Of a stretch of 64,000 bases of DNA, positions 26,499 to 34,474 are shown in pieces. Under the pieces are notes generated by a model. It ran no database searches, had not been told where the DNA came from, and saw only the letters and a program-made list of their open reading frames with translations. Position 1 is the first letter of the stretch; each line of letters starts with the position of its first letter. The stretch is from CAZYFH01 sp965197395 (GTDB taxonomy: Bacteria > Acidobacteriota > Vicinamibacteria > Vicinamibacterales > UBA8438), in assembly GCA_965197395.1 (NCBI GenBank), contig CBDANB010000006.1, positions 186,001 through 250,000 on the forward strand, in the 5' to 3' direction. The translations under genes and the position numbers were made by a program.

Positions 26499-27996
26499 CC
26501 GCTGGGCGCGACTCAATGCGCTGTTTCACCAGGCTCTCGAACGCGACCCGGCCGATCGCGACGCCTTCCTCGGGGAGGCGTGCGTGGGCGACCCTGCGCT
26601 CGCCGCGGAGGTACAGGCGTTGGTCGCCGCCCATGCGGGGGCGAGCGTCTTCGATCGACCGGCGTACGAGGCGGATCCCGACTTGCCACGCGACGACGGT
26701 CGCACGCTGGTCGGTCACCGGCTCGGTCCGTACCAGATCACGAGCCTGCTCGGGAGAGGCGGCATGGGTGTCGTCTATCTCGGAGAGGACACGCGGCTCC
26801 ACCGCCCAGTCGCCATCAAGGCGTTGCCCGCCGCGTTCACGCACGACGCGCAGTTTCGCGCCCGCCTCAAGCGCGAGGCAATGACCACGGCCGCCCTGTC
26901 ACACCCCGGCATCGCCACCGTGTTCGCACTCGAGGAGTTCGACGGCCATCTCTATCTCGTCCGCGAATACGTGGCGGGGCGCACACTCCGCGCGGAGATA
27001 GGCGAGGGCCCGCTGCCGCTCGCAACCGTGCGCTCGATGGCCGTCGATGTGGCGCGGGCGTTGGCGGCCGCCCATGCGCGAGGCGTGATTCACCGCGATC
27101 TGAAGCCGGAGAACGTGCTACGGACCACGGACGCCGGTATCAAGGTGGTGGACTTTGGCCTTGCGCGCTTCGAGCGGGGAAATGCTGCGGTCGAGGAGCG
27201 GCTGACCAGAGCGGGCGGGGTCCTCGGCACGCCGGGGTACATGTCGCCGGAGGCGCTGCGCGGCGACGCCGTGGACGCTCGTGCCGATCAGTTCTCGTTT
27301 GGCGTCCTGCTGTACGAGCTGGTGACGGGCGCGCATCCGTTCGACGCCGGTGACGAGGTCGCGACGATCGCACGCATCCTCGAGTCGGAGCCGGCGCCCG
27401 TGACCACGCTCCGGCCCGATTGTGCGGCCGATGTCGTGCGGATCATTGCTCGGTGTCTGGCCAAGCAGCCGATCGATCGCTACGAGCGCACCGACGCGCT
27501 CGCGGCGGATCTTGCGGCCGGCATGGATAGCAGGCCGACCACGCCGGCGCCGGGGCGCCGGTTCGCCATTGCCACTCCGGCGCCGCGCTGGTGGTGGCAG
27601 TTCCATCAGGTCGCGATCAGCGCGCTCTATATCGGCATGCTCTACCCCATGTGGTACGTGCGCGGCTGGATGCCGACGAACTGGGGACTGGCCGCGTTCG
27701 TCGCAGCGGTCGCCGTCGCGGGTGTCTCCGCCAATCTCCGTGTTCACCTGTGGTTCACGTCCTACGTGTACCCATCCGAGCTCGCCGAGCAGCGCCGACG
27801 CGCGTCACGCTGGAAAGGTTGGGCTGACACGCTCTTCGCTCTGCTGCTGCTCGTGACGGCGACGGCGATCGCCGGTGCGCACGCTGAGATGGCGGCCCTG
27901 TTCGTCGCGGTCGCGGTGACGAGCGTCATCGGTGCCCGTCTCGTGGAGCCGGCGACCACGCGTGCCGCGTTTCCGCTTCGCGGTCAGTCGCCGTAG
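26488..27996 (+). CDS. Membrane-anchored Ser/Thr protein kinase
   Basis: 502 residues from the GTG at 26488 (VDPDRWARLNALF), chosen because GGGAG lies seven bases upstream and this start matches relatives; a GTG at 26473 would add five residues. N-terminal 75 residues form the helical region common to acidobacterial kinases. The kinase domain begins near residue 82: glycine loop LGRGGMG, lysine in VAIKALP, catalytic HRDLKPEN, DFGLA and GYMSPEAL. About four hydrophobic segments follow (residues 370-490) in place of the TPR or PASTA sensors seen in other family members. It overlaps the sigma factor gene by 11 bases, so the two are co-translated. Confidence 0.9.
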   Translation: MDPDRWARLNALFHQALERDPADRDAFLGEACVGDPALAAEVQALVAAHAGASVFDRPAYEADPDLPRDDGRTLVGHRLGPYQITSLLGRGGMGVVYLGEDTRLHRPVAIKALPAAFTHDAQFRARLKREAMTTAALSHPGIATVFALEEFDGHLYLVREYVAGRTLRAEIGEGPLPLATVRSMAVDVARALAAAHARGVIHRDLKPENVLRTTDAGIKVVDFGLARFERGNAAVEERLTRAGGVLGTPGYMSPEALRGDAVDARADQFSFGVLLYELVTGAHPFDAGDEVATIARILESEPAPVTTLRPDCAADVVRIIARCLAKQPIDRYERTDALAADLAAGMDSRPTTPAPGRRFAIATPAPRWWWQFHQVAISALYIGMLYPMWYVRGWMPTNWGLAAFVAAVAVAGVSANLRVHLWFTSYVYPSELAEQRRRASRWKGWADTLFALLLLVTATAIAGAHAEMAALFVAVAVTSVIGARLVEPATTRAAFPLRGQSP

Positions 27997-28184
27997 CTCG
28001 AGATCATCCACCGCACGTCCGGGGGGAACCCCCGGAGCGCTGGCCGGCCCTCGACGTCCAGCGTCACCCGCATCTGCTCGGCCGGCTTCACGTCAGGCAC
28101 GCGCGTGCGCGCCACGGCCACCTCCTGGGCGACGCGACGTTGGAACTGAACCCAATGACTGTCTCGCCGTGTATGGCTGCGCAT
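27984..28184 (-). CDS. Small hypothetical protein with a very strong ribosome-binding site
   Basis: 66 residues, MRSHTRRDSHWVQ to MISSYGD, basic at the N terminus and without a hydrophobic segment. No family recognised. What supports it as real is GAGGAGGT placed five bases before the ATG at 28184, the best Shine-Dalgarno sequence in the region, and similar GAGGAGA spacing at the upstream gene (28219-29100), which suggests a common transcript. Its last 13 bases overlap the convergent kinase gene. Could be a conserved companion of the secreted protein. Confidence 0.55.
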   Translation of the reverse strand: MRSHTRRDSHWVQFQRRVAQEVAVARTRVPDVKPAEQMRVTLDVEGRPALRGFPPDVRWMISSYGD

Positions 28185-28218
28185 GTGACCTCCTCAAACC
28201 CCAGAGTTCACCTGGGGG

Positions 28219-29100
28219 TTAGTCGCGGGCGGCATGGAGTGGCTCGGCTGCCTGCGGGACGAGCCGCGCGCGCATCGAGGTCAGCGTCCGTGCCATCGAT
28301 TCGCGGGCGGCGCTGTTGATCATCGGCGTGACCATCCAGCGGACGACCGAGGGTATCGACCGGCTCAAGCTGATTGATTCGCATTCCACGATGACGCCGT
28401 CGTCCAGCTCGTGATAGCGCCAGTACGAGTTGAGCCGCCACAGGAATCCGCGGTCGTTTCCGATCGGCTTCTCACGTTCGCCGGCGGAGCCGACATCGAC
28501 CAGCTCGGCGATTCTCGTCGCCACGCTCCGGCTCGAAGCCTTCTCGGCTCCATGGCGCGCGTAGTCCATGACGTGTTCGGTGCCGTAATAGACCGTCACA
28601 AACTTCTTCCGTCGCAGCTTGAGATACACGCGCATCGAATCGCCGTCGCGCTCGAGGACTCGCGACTCGAGCACGTCTTCCTGCAGGTCCTCCTGGGTGA
28701 GCGGCGTCCGGACGCCGTCCAGGACCGTGGCGAGCGTGATGTCGCGGATGAAGATGCTGCCGCGCCAATGGTGGATCGCGCCGCGTGGGACGGCGATTCC
28801 GTCGCCGCCGGCGTCGTGCGTGCGCATCTTGTCGACCAGGATGTCCCCACCCAGCACCGCGCGGCGCGCGGACGCGGCGTCGTCACGGAAATCCTGAACG
28901 AGGAACGCGCCACCGTCGCCGTCGAGCTCCGCGGCGATGCGCTGCTCGGTCGCGTCGACATACCGGGTCCAGGCCGCAATCGTCTCGGTGTGCAGCTCCG
29001 CCGCGGCGAGCCCCGCGGCGCCGATGCCGGCGAGACTGGCGGTGAGCGCCAGGCGAGTCAACGGCTCGCGTGACCACGCCTGTCGTGTGCAAGTTGTCAT
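28219..29100 (-). CDS. Secreted/periplasmic hypothetical protein, SRPBCC-like
   Basis: 293 residues from the ATG at 29100, which follows GAGGAGA at a good distance. The N terminus is a signal peptide (RLALTASLAGIGAAGLAAA, likely cleaved before ELHTET). The remainder is mixed alpha/beta with a pattern seen in lipid-binding START/SRPBCC proteins: VYLKLRRKKFVTVYYGTEHV, WRLNSYWRYHELDDGVIVECESISLSRSIP and a C-terminal helix with MINSAARESMARTL. The assignment to that fold is tentative. A small gene with a strong ribosome-binding site follows. Function unknown. Confidence 0.6.
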   Translation of the reverse strand: MTTCTRQAWSREPLTRLALTASLAGIGAAGLAAAELHTETIAAWTRYVDATEQRIAAELDGDGGAFLVQDFRDDAASARRAVLGGDILVDKMRTHDAGGDGIAVPRGAIHHWRGSIFIRDITLATVLDGVRTPLTQEDLQEDVLESRVLERDGDSMRVYLKLRRKKFVTVYYGTEHVMDYARHGAEKASSRSVATRIAELVDVGSAGEREKPIGNDRGFLWRLNSYWRYHELDDGVIVECESISLSRSIPSVVRWMVTPMINSAARESMARTLTSMRARLVPQAAEPLHAARD

Positions 29101-29111
29101 TGTTGGTCTCC

Positions 29112-29585
29112 TCATGCAGTCCACGAGCTGGGGACGCAAGGCCCCGTCTCAGGGGTCCCGACGCGTCGGAACACGAGGCGATCGTTCGCCAGGAAGGTGA
29201 GCAGGGAGCACGACGCGATCGCCATGAGATTGGCCACCGCGTAGTGCACGCCGAAGCCCGTCACGTACACGCCCGTGAGGACCACGTTGCCGCTGATCGA
29301 CAGGGTTCCACTCACCAGGTTGAACCACGCCAACCGCCGCCATCGCCCGCGGGCACGACCGCCGACCCGGTCGCCCCACGTCCATCGTTCGTGCCACACG
29401 AAGTTGTGAAGGATGGCGGTCTCAACGGCGATCGCGGTTGCGACCAGATAGTTCACGTCCAGCGCCTCGGTGAGGGTCATCAAGGTGGCGAGCTGGACCC
29501 CGGTGCCCATGACACCTACCGAGTTGTAGGTGAGCCAGCGCAGCAGCGTCCCCACGCTGCGCTTCACAGTGACGCTCTCACTCAT
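29112..29585 (-). CDS. GtrA-family membrane protein
   Basis: 157 residues from the ATG at 29585 (MSESVTVKR); an ATG at 29606 would add seven. Four hydrophobic segments, with LRWLTYNSVGVMGTGVQLATL first, the family hallmark ILHNFVWHERWTW, and NLMAIASCSLLTFLANDRLVF at the end. GtrA proteins are thought to move polyprenyl-linked sugars across the inner membrane. It lies 26 bases after the CDP-alcohol phosphatidyltransferase gene on the same strand, hinting at a shared role in lipid or glycan modification. Confidence 0.88.
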   Translation of the reverse strand: MSESVTVKRSVGTLLRWLTYNSVGVMGTGVQLATLMTLTEALDVNYLVATAIAVETAILHNFVWHERWTWGDRVGGRARGRWRRLAWFNLVSGTLSISGNVVLTGVYVTGFGVHYAVANLMAIASCSLLTFLANDRLVFRRVGTPETGPCVPSSWTA

Positions 29586-29611
29586 CACTCCGTGCCTTGT
29601 GCCCATGGGTC

Positions 29612-30289
29612 TCACCGGGGAATCGGCTCGGCTCGATAGAGCGCGAGCGTGTTTCGAGCGGTGGAACAGAGGAGGGCACCGAACATGCCGGCGATGGCGA
29701 CGGTCCCGCCAACATCGAACAACAGGTAGCGCGCTCCGAACAGCTCCACGACGGACGTGCGAAACAGATACAGCGTGCCGATCGCGAGCAGGATGCGAAG
29801 CTCGGTCGGCCCGACCTTGAACATCGAAATGCGGAAGACCCCTCGCGCGTGCGTGGCGAGGTAGACCTCGGCGGACACCATCAAATAGGCCACCAGCAGC
29901 AACAGTGCGACCACTGGACTCATATACGGGGAGAGCCCGAGCCCGCCAAACAGGAACAGCGCGCTGAGAATATCGATGACGTGATCGACGTAGAAGCCGT
30001 AGTTGGGGCGCTGCTGGTCGCGGACGCGCGCGACGGTGCCGTCGAGGCTGTCGCCGAACCAGTTGACCGCCAGCCCGGCGACCACACCGAGCAGCGCGAG
30101 CTGGCTCCATGTCGACATCCAGAAGGCGGCGCCGGCGCCGACCATCGCCAGCAGTCCAAGCCCCGTCAGGTGATCGGAGTTGACCCAGCGGGGTAGCCGC
30201 TCGGCCATCCAGATGAGGGCGCGTTTCTCGCTGCGCGCGAGGACGCTGCCGTGTTCCCGAACGTGACCGGTCGCCTGTCTATCCACCAT
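29612..30289 (-). CDS. CDP-alcohol phosphatidyltransferase family protein
   Basis: 225 residues from the ATG at 30289, preceded by GGGAGA. The catalytic CDP-alcohol motif (DG..AR, eight residues, G...D...D) is complete as DSLDGTVARVR with GFYVDHVID at residues 80-107. Six or so membrane helices. Members of this family transfer a phospho-alcohol head group from or to CDP-linked lipids (phosphatidylglycerol phosphate, phosphatidylinositol, archaetidyl lipids). The substrate cannot be assigned; context with GtrA suggests an unusual lipid. Confidence 0.88.
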   Translation of the reverse strand: MVDRQATGHVREHGSVLARSEKRALIWMAERLPRWVNSDHLTGLGLLAMVGAGAAFWMSTWSQLALLGVVAGLAVNWFGDSLDGTVARVRDQQRPNYGFYVDHVIDILSALFLFGGLGLSPYMSPVVALLLLVAYLMVSAEVYLATHARGVFRISMFKVGPTELRILLAIGTLYLFRTSVVELFGARYLLFDVGGTVAIAGMFGALLCSTARNTLALYRAEPIPR

Positions 30290-30617
30290 TGCTCTCCCTG
30301 GCCCGTGCTGGGCCGTGCCGTCATCTGGGAGTGTGCAGACCGGTTCGAAACCGGCTCAGCGCACAAGCCGGCGGGCGCATGAATGCGACGTGGCGCACCG
30401 GCCGGCGGGCGCGTGATTGCGACTTGGCGCACCGGCCGGCGGGCGCATGAATGCGACTCAGCGCACCGGCCGGCGGGCGCGTGACTGCGACTTAGCGCAC
30501 CGGCCGGCGGGCGCGTGACTGCCCGTCACCGCCGCGGCGGTGTCTGTTCTGCGTTAGAGTGATCCGCTTTGGGCAGAGTGCTCGCTTGATCCGGTGTCGT
30601 TCTCGGAGGGACACGTC
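30290..30617. other. Intergenic region of 328 bases with a tandem array
   Basis: Between the divergent CDP-alcohol gene and the DUF481-like gene. It holds the 34-bp tandem array (separate entry), a GACCGGTTCGAAACCGGCTC palindrome around 30338-30357 just before the array, and a Shine-Dalgarno GGAGG at 30605-30609. No RNA gene recognised. Confidence 0.7.
30359..30528 (+). repeat. Five tandem 34-bp repeats
   Basis: Units start at 30359, 30393, 30427, 30461 and 30495 with no spacers. The core GCGCACCGGCCGGCGGGCGC is shared (the first unit has AAGCC for CGGCC), followed by a variable part RTGANTGCGACTTR. The first three units alternate between two forms (ATGAAT and GTGATT), suggesting growth partly by 68-bp duplication. 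The array contains the palindrome CCGGCCGG. It lies about 90 bases before the DUF481-like gene. Confidence 0.92.
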
Positions 30618-31477
30618 ATGCGGCGGACGCGGGACGTGCTCATGACCCTGGCAATCATGGGCACGGCAATGGTGCCGATGCGTGCGCAGGAAGAGGCCGA
30701 GACTCAACCGGCGCGTGCGTGGACGAACGCCACGGAGCTCAGCCTGGTGGTTGCGAGCGGGAATGCGCAGGCCGATCGATCGGCTTTCGCAACGTCTACG
30801 AGTACCGCTGGTCGGACGCGACCCTGACCTGGGAGACGGGCTGGGTGCGCGCCGCCTCGCTCGATGGCGACCGGGTGGCGGTGGCCGAACCGGGCGGCGG
30901 CTTCGCGGTCGTCGATCCGCCGCCCGAGATCGACAGTCAGCGGGTCTACAGCAAGCTCGGTTTCCGGCACGAGATCAGCGGCCCGCATTTCTGGTTCACC
31001 AACTTTGACAGCGTGCGGGACGAGCCATCGAACATCAAACGCCAGTTCGTCGGTGCCGGGGGGTTCGGCACGGAATGGGCGAATCGCGACGGGCTCAGGT
31101 TTCGCACGGAGTACGGCGTCAGCGTGACGAGTGAGGCGCTCGACCTCGAGGGCGCCGACGCCTTCGGCGGCTACCGGCTCGCGTATGCGCTGAACGCGGG
31201 TGTCACGCGCACGCTGACGGTCGACAGCGAGCTCACGTTCGATGGGAGCTTCGATCGGCGCGACGATATCCGGTCTGACTGGCTGAATGGCGTGACCGTG
31301 TCGCTCAGCGCCCGGATCGCGCTCCGGTCCAGCATCCGGCTGCTCTTTCGCAACCGACCGGCGCTCGAGGCGATCAACCTCGTGACCCCTCCGCGCGACG
31401 CGGTGATCGGTACGGTCGAAATCCCGAAGGGGAAGCTCGACACCAGCTTCACAACGTCGCTGGTCATCAATTTCTGA
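30618..31477 (+). pseudogene. DUF481-like outer-membrane protein gene with a frameshift
   Basis: The start (ATG 30618, preceded by GGAGG) encodes a signal peptide (MTLAIMGTAMVPMRAQ) and the DUF481 opening WTNATELSLVVASGNA, but this frame stops at 30827. The rest of the beta-barrel continues in the frame of 30719-31477 from GFRNVYEYRWSDATLTWETGW to the aromatic C terminus SLVINF typical of outer-membrane proteins. The frame changes between about 30764 and 30785, at GATCGATCGG; adding one 4-base ATCG unit would restore a continuous frame. A real mutation, a slippage switch or a sequencing error are all possible. Function of the family is unknown. Confidence 0.75.
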
Positions 31478-32783
31478 CGGACCCGCGGCGTCCGGGTGCA
31501 AGCTCGTCCAACGCTGCGCGCGCCGCGCGAATGGTGCGGTCGATGTCGCGCTCGGTGTGTGCGGCCGAGAGGAACCACCCCTCGAATTGCGACGGGGGCG
31601 GATAGATGCCCCGGCGCAGCATTCCGTGAAAGAAGGCCGCATATGCGCCGGTATCCGCTCCAGTCGCCGCGCGATAGCCGGTGACCGGTTGCTGGCTGAA
31701 GAACGGCGTCAACACCGATCCGACGGCATTCACGTGAAGCGGGACAGCGGCGTCTCGCGCGGCCGACTGGAGCCCGGCAGCCAGGCGGGTCCCAAGCCGG
31801 GCGAGACGGCGGTAGAGCGGCGCCGACAGCTGTTTCACGGCCCAGATCCCAGCCGTCATCGCCAGCGGGTTGCCGGACAGCGTGCCGGCCTGATACACGG
31901 GCCCTGCGGGCGCCAGCTGATCCATCAGATCTGCGCGGCCGCCGTAGGCGCCGACAGGCAGGCCGCCGCCGATGATCTTGCCGAGACACGTCAGGTCCGG
32001 TCGAACGCGGAGGCGTGCCTGGGCGCCTCCTTTCGCCACGCGGAACCCGGAGATGACCTCGTCGAAGATCAACAGCGCGCCGTGGCGATCGCACATCGCG
32101 CGCAATCCGGCAAGAAATCCTGTCGCCGGCGGCACCACCCCCATGTTGCCCGCGATCGGTTCCACGATGATCGCGGCGATCTTGCCCCGGTACGCCCGAC
32201 ACAGACGAGTCACCGAGTCGAGGTCGTTGTAGTCGGCGATGAGGGTGTCGGCCGCTGTCGCTCGCGACACGCCGGGACTGGTAGGCACGCCCAGGGTCGT
32301 CGCACCGGAACCCGCCTGCACCAGGAAGGCGTCGCCATGGCCGTGGTAGCAGCCGGCGAATTTGATGATCTTGTCCCGGCCCGTGGCCGCGCGAGCGAGA
32401 CGGACGGCACTCATCGTCGCCTCGGTCCCAGAGTTGACGAACCGGACACGGTCGATCGACGGGACCAGCCGACAGACGAGCGCGCCGAGCTCGAGCTCCA
32501 GGGTCGTCGGGGCCCCGAAGCTCGTCCCGCGTCTGGCTGCCTGCGCCAACGCCACCACGAGACCGCGCGGCGCGTGTCCGTGGATGAGCGGGCCCCAGGA
32601 CATGACGTAGTCGAGATAACGCCGCCCCTCGACGTCGACCACCTGCGCCCCACGGCCATGATCGATGAACGGCGGAGTCCCGCCTACGGCAGCGAACGCG
32701 CGCACCGGGCTGTCGACGCCGCCGGGCAGGACACGGCGCGCACGCGCGAACAAGCGAGCGGAGGACCGGGGCGAAGACGCCAT
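31467..32783 (-). CDS. hemL: Glutamate-1-semialdehyde 2,1-aminomutase
   Basis: PLP enzyme making 5-aminolevulinate from glutamate semialdehyde, the product of HemA. 438 residues from the ATG at 32783 (MASSPRSSARLFARA). Markers are PGGVDSPVRAFAAVGG, NSGTEATMSAVRLARAATGRDKIIKFAGCYHGHGD, IFDEVISGFRVA and the PLP lysine in CLGKIIGGGLPVGAYGG. Its tail overlaps the DUF481-like gene by 11 bases. It is separated from hemB by a methyltransferase and a cytochrome gene on the other strand. Confidence 0.95.
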   Translation of the reverse strand: MASSPRSSARLFARARRVLPGGVDSPVRAFAAVGGTPPFIDHGRGAQVVDVEGRRYLDYVMSWGPLIHGHAPRGLVVALAQAARRGTSFGAPTTLELELGALVCRLVPSIDRVRFVNSGTEATMSAVRLARAATGRDKIIKFAGCYHGHGDAFLVQAGSGATTLGVPTSPGVSRATAADTLIADYNDLDSVTRLCRAYRGKIAAIIVEPIAGNMGVVPPATGFLAGLRAMCDRHGALLIFDEVISGFRVAKGGAQARLRVRPDLTCLGKIIGGGLPVGAYGGRADLMDQLAPAGPVYQAGTLSGNPLAMTAGIWAVKQLSAPLYRRLARLGTRLAAGLQSAARDAAVPLHVNAVGSVLTPFFSQQPVTGYRAATGADTGAYAAFFHGMLRRGIYPPPSQFEGWFLSAAHTERDIDRTIRAARAALDELAPGRRGSVRN

Positions 32784-32839
32784 GGTGGGCGAGAACCATA
32801 CCACGCGGGCGGTGGCGGGGATAATGGACCCGTTCTCCG

Positions 32840-33889
32840 ATGACCGACGCCTGCGACATCTGCCAGACGCTCGACCCGATGACGCCGATGCTCGAAGTCG
32901 GCCTTGTCGGCGTCGGCCCCGCGTGGATCCACCGATGCGCCGGATGCGGCTTCAGACAGGTCCGCCCGCGTCTGGAGGCAGCCGAGCTCGAGGCGATCTA
33001 CGGCGGCGACTACTTCGATCCGTCCGTGTCCAGCGGCTTCGAGGAGTACGCGCGGCAGTACCAGCGCTACGAACGCGAGGCGTACTTTCTGGCCCGGCGG
33101 CTCAGGCGCCGGCGACCGCGCGGCCGATTGCTCGAAGTCGGAAGCGCGCTCGGGTTCCTCCTCAACGCGCTGGCGCGCGCCAGCGAGTGGCAGGTCGAGG
33201 GCGTCGAGCTGTCGGCGTTCGGCGCGTGGTACGCGCGCGAACGGTTTGGGCTGACGGTCTCGCACTCGACGCTCGAGGGCGCGAGGTATCCCACGGAGGC
33301 GTTCGACTTCGTGATCCAGAAGGACGTGCTCGAGCACGTCACGCATCCGCGTCGACATCTCGAGGAGACGCGACGCGTCATGCGGCGGGGCGCGCGTCTC
33401 TGGCTCGTCACGCCGAACGGCGAGACGAACGTCCGGCCGCTGCAATCACTTGCCGCCGACCTCGATGACAGGGCGGTGCCGGTGCTGGACCAGGGGCATC
33501 TGTCCTTCTTTTCGAGGGGGCACCTCCTGCGGCTCGCCGCGGACGTGGGGTTCCGGTGCGTCCGGTTCCGCAACATCGGGATCCGGCGGGGGTTGCGCGC
33601 GCTTGGCTATCTGCCCGGCCGTCGCGGGAGGCCATCCCCGGTCTCCCGGCGCGATCTCGTCGCGACACGCGGCCCGCGGGCGCCGGAAGCGTCGGCGCTT
33701 CAGCCGGATGTGATCGATGCGCACCGGGCGGTGGCAGCACGTATCGATCGCGAGATCGAGACACGTCAGCGACGCGTGCGCGCGTCCATCCCGTATTTCT
33801 ACTACCGGCGCTCGATGAAACGCCTCGATGCGCTGCCGGCCGCGTTCACTGTCGGCCAGGACTTCGAGGTCGAGCTCGAGAAGGTATGA
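32840..33889 (+). CDS. SAM-dependent methyltransferase with N-terminal zinc ribbon
   Basis: 349 residues. N-terminal cysteine pairs (CDIC and CAGC, residues 5-8 and 34-37) form a probable zinc ribbon like that of C-methyltransferases acting on sugars. The Methyltransf_23-type domain follows: SAM-binding LLEVGSALGFLLNAL, acidic VEGVELS, and FDFVIQKDVLEHVTHPRRHLEET. The C-terminal 100 residues are basic and unrecognised. Probably modifies a glycan or secondary metabolite; substrate unknown. It diverges from hemL with 56 bases between. Confidence 0.82.
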   Translation: MTDACDICQTLDPMTPMLEVGLVGVGPAWIHRCAGCGFRQVRPRLEAAELEAIYGGDYFDPSVSSGFEEYARQYQRYEREAYFLARRLRRRRPRGRLLEVGSALGFLLNALARASEWQVEGVELSAFGAWYARERFGLTVSHSTLEGARYPTEAFDFVIQKDVLEHVTHPRRHLEETRRVMRRGARLWLVTPNGETNVRPLQSLAADLDDRAVPVLDQGHLSFFSRGHLLRLAADVGFRCVRFRNIGIRRGLRALGYLPGRRGRPSPVSRRDLVATRGPRAPEASALQPDVIDAHRAVAARIDREIETRQRRVRASIPYFYYRRSMKRLDALPAAFTVGQDFEVELEKV

Positions 33890-33916
33890 TCGACGCGTGG
33901 CGGATCGGCGGACAGA

Positions 33917-34378
33917 ATGAGGATGCGCATGCGCCGGTGGGTGGTGACGGTCGGTGGGTGCCTCGCGGCCGCGGTAATCGCCGGGGAGTTCCTGGCGCCG
34001 GCGCGACACGTGACGCATGCGGAGGCACAGGCCGCGCGGTCGGTGGCCGACGGTGTCTACACCGACGAACAGGCGCGTCGTGGACGCAAGGAGTACACCG
34101 AGAAGTGCGCGACGTGCCACGCCACGACGCTCCGCGGCGGAGAAATGGGCCCAGAGCTCGTTGGCCAGACCTTCCTCGGCGGGTGGCGGGGTCAGACACT
34201 CTGGTCGTTGTTCGACTTCACGCTCGCGACGATGCCGCAGGACGATCCGGGGAGCCTGTCGCCGGCGGCGCTCAACGACATCCTGTCGTTCGTCCTTCAG
34301 CGCAATGACTTTCCCGCCGGATCCGGTGAGCTCGAGCTCGACCCCGCCGCCGAGGGCGACCCCATCGCCATCGAGTGA
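33917..34378 (+). CDS. Small c-type cytochrome
   Basis: 153 residues with an N-terminal signal/anchor (VVTVGGCLAAAVIAGEFLAPA). One haem-binding CATCH motif near residue 58, the usual class I fold end with a methionine ligand in LATMPQDDPGSLS and the helix NDILSFVLQRN. Acts as a periplasmic electron carrier or as a domain partner of a quinoprotein dehydrogenase. Start codon uncertain between ATGs at 33917, 33923 and 33929. It lies next to the haem genes and 28 bases after the methyltransferase. Confidence 0.85.
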   Translation: MRMRMRRWVVTVGGCLAAAVIAGEFLAPARHVTHAEAQAARSVADGVYTDEQARRGRKEYTEKCATCHATTLRGGEMGPELVGQTFLGGWRGQTLWSLFDFTLATMPQDDPGSLSPAALNDILSFVLQRNDFPAGSGELELDPAAEGDPIAIE

Positions 34379-34423
34379 TACTCTCCGTCCCCGAGGCAGT
34401 TGGTCATAGCACAGGCCTGCTGG

Positions 34424-34441
34424 GCAAGGCTGAAGCCTTGC
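34424..34441. terminator. Hairpin between convergent cytochrome and hemB genes
   Basis: GCAAGGC-TGAA-GCCTTGC forms a seven-pair stem with a four-base loop in the 96-base gap between two convergent genes, so it may stop both transcripts. There is no following T-run. The surrounding GGGCAAGGCTGAAGCCTTGCGCTACG resembles a dispersed repeat type, which is an alternative explanation. Confidence 0.4.
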
Positions 34442-34474
34442 GCTACGAAATAGCCGCACACGTGAGCTCCGTGA

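Noticed and set aside
30359..30528. A CRISPR array
   Set aside because: The 34-bp units are contiguous with no unique spacers, contain variable ends in a tandem-repeat pattern, and there are no cas genes.
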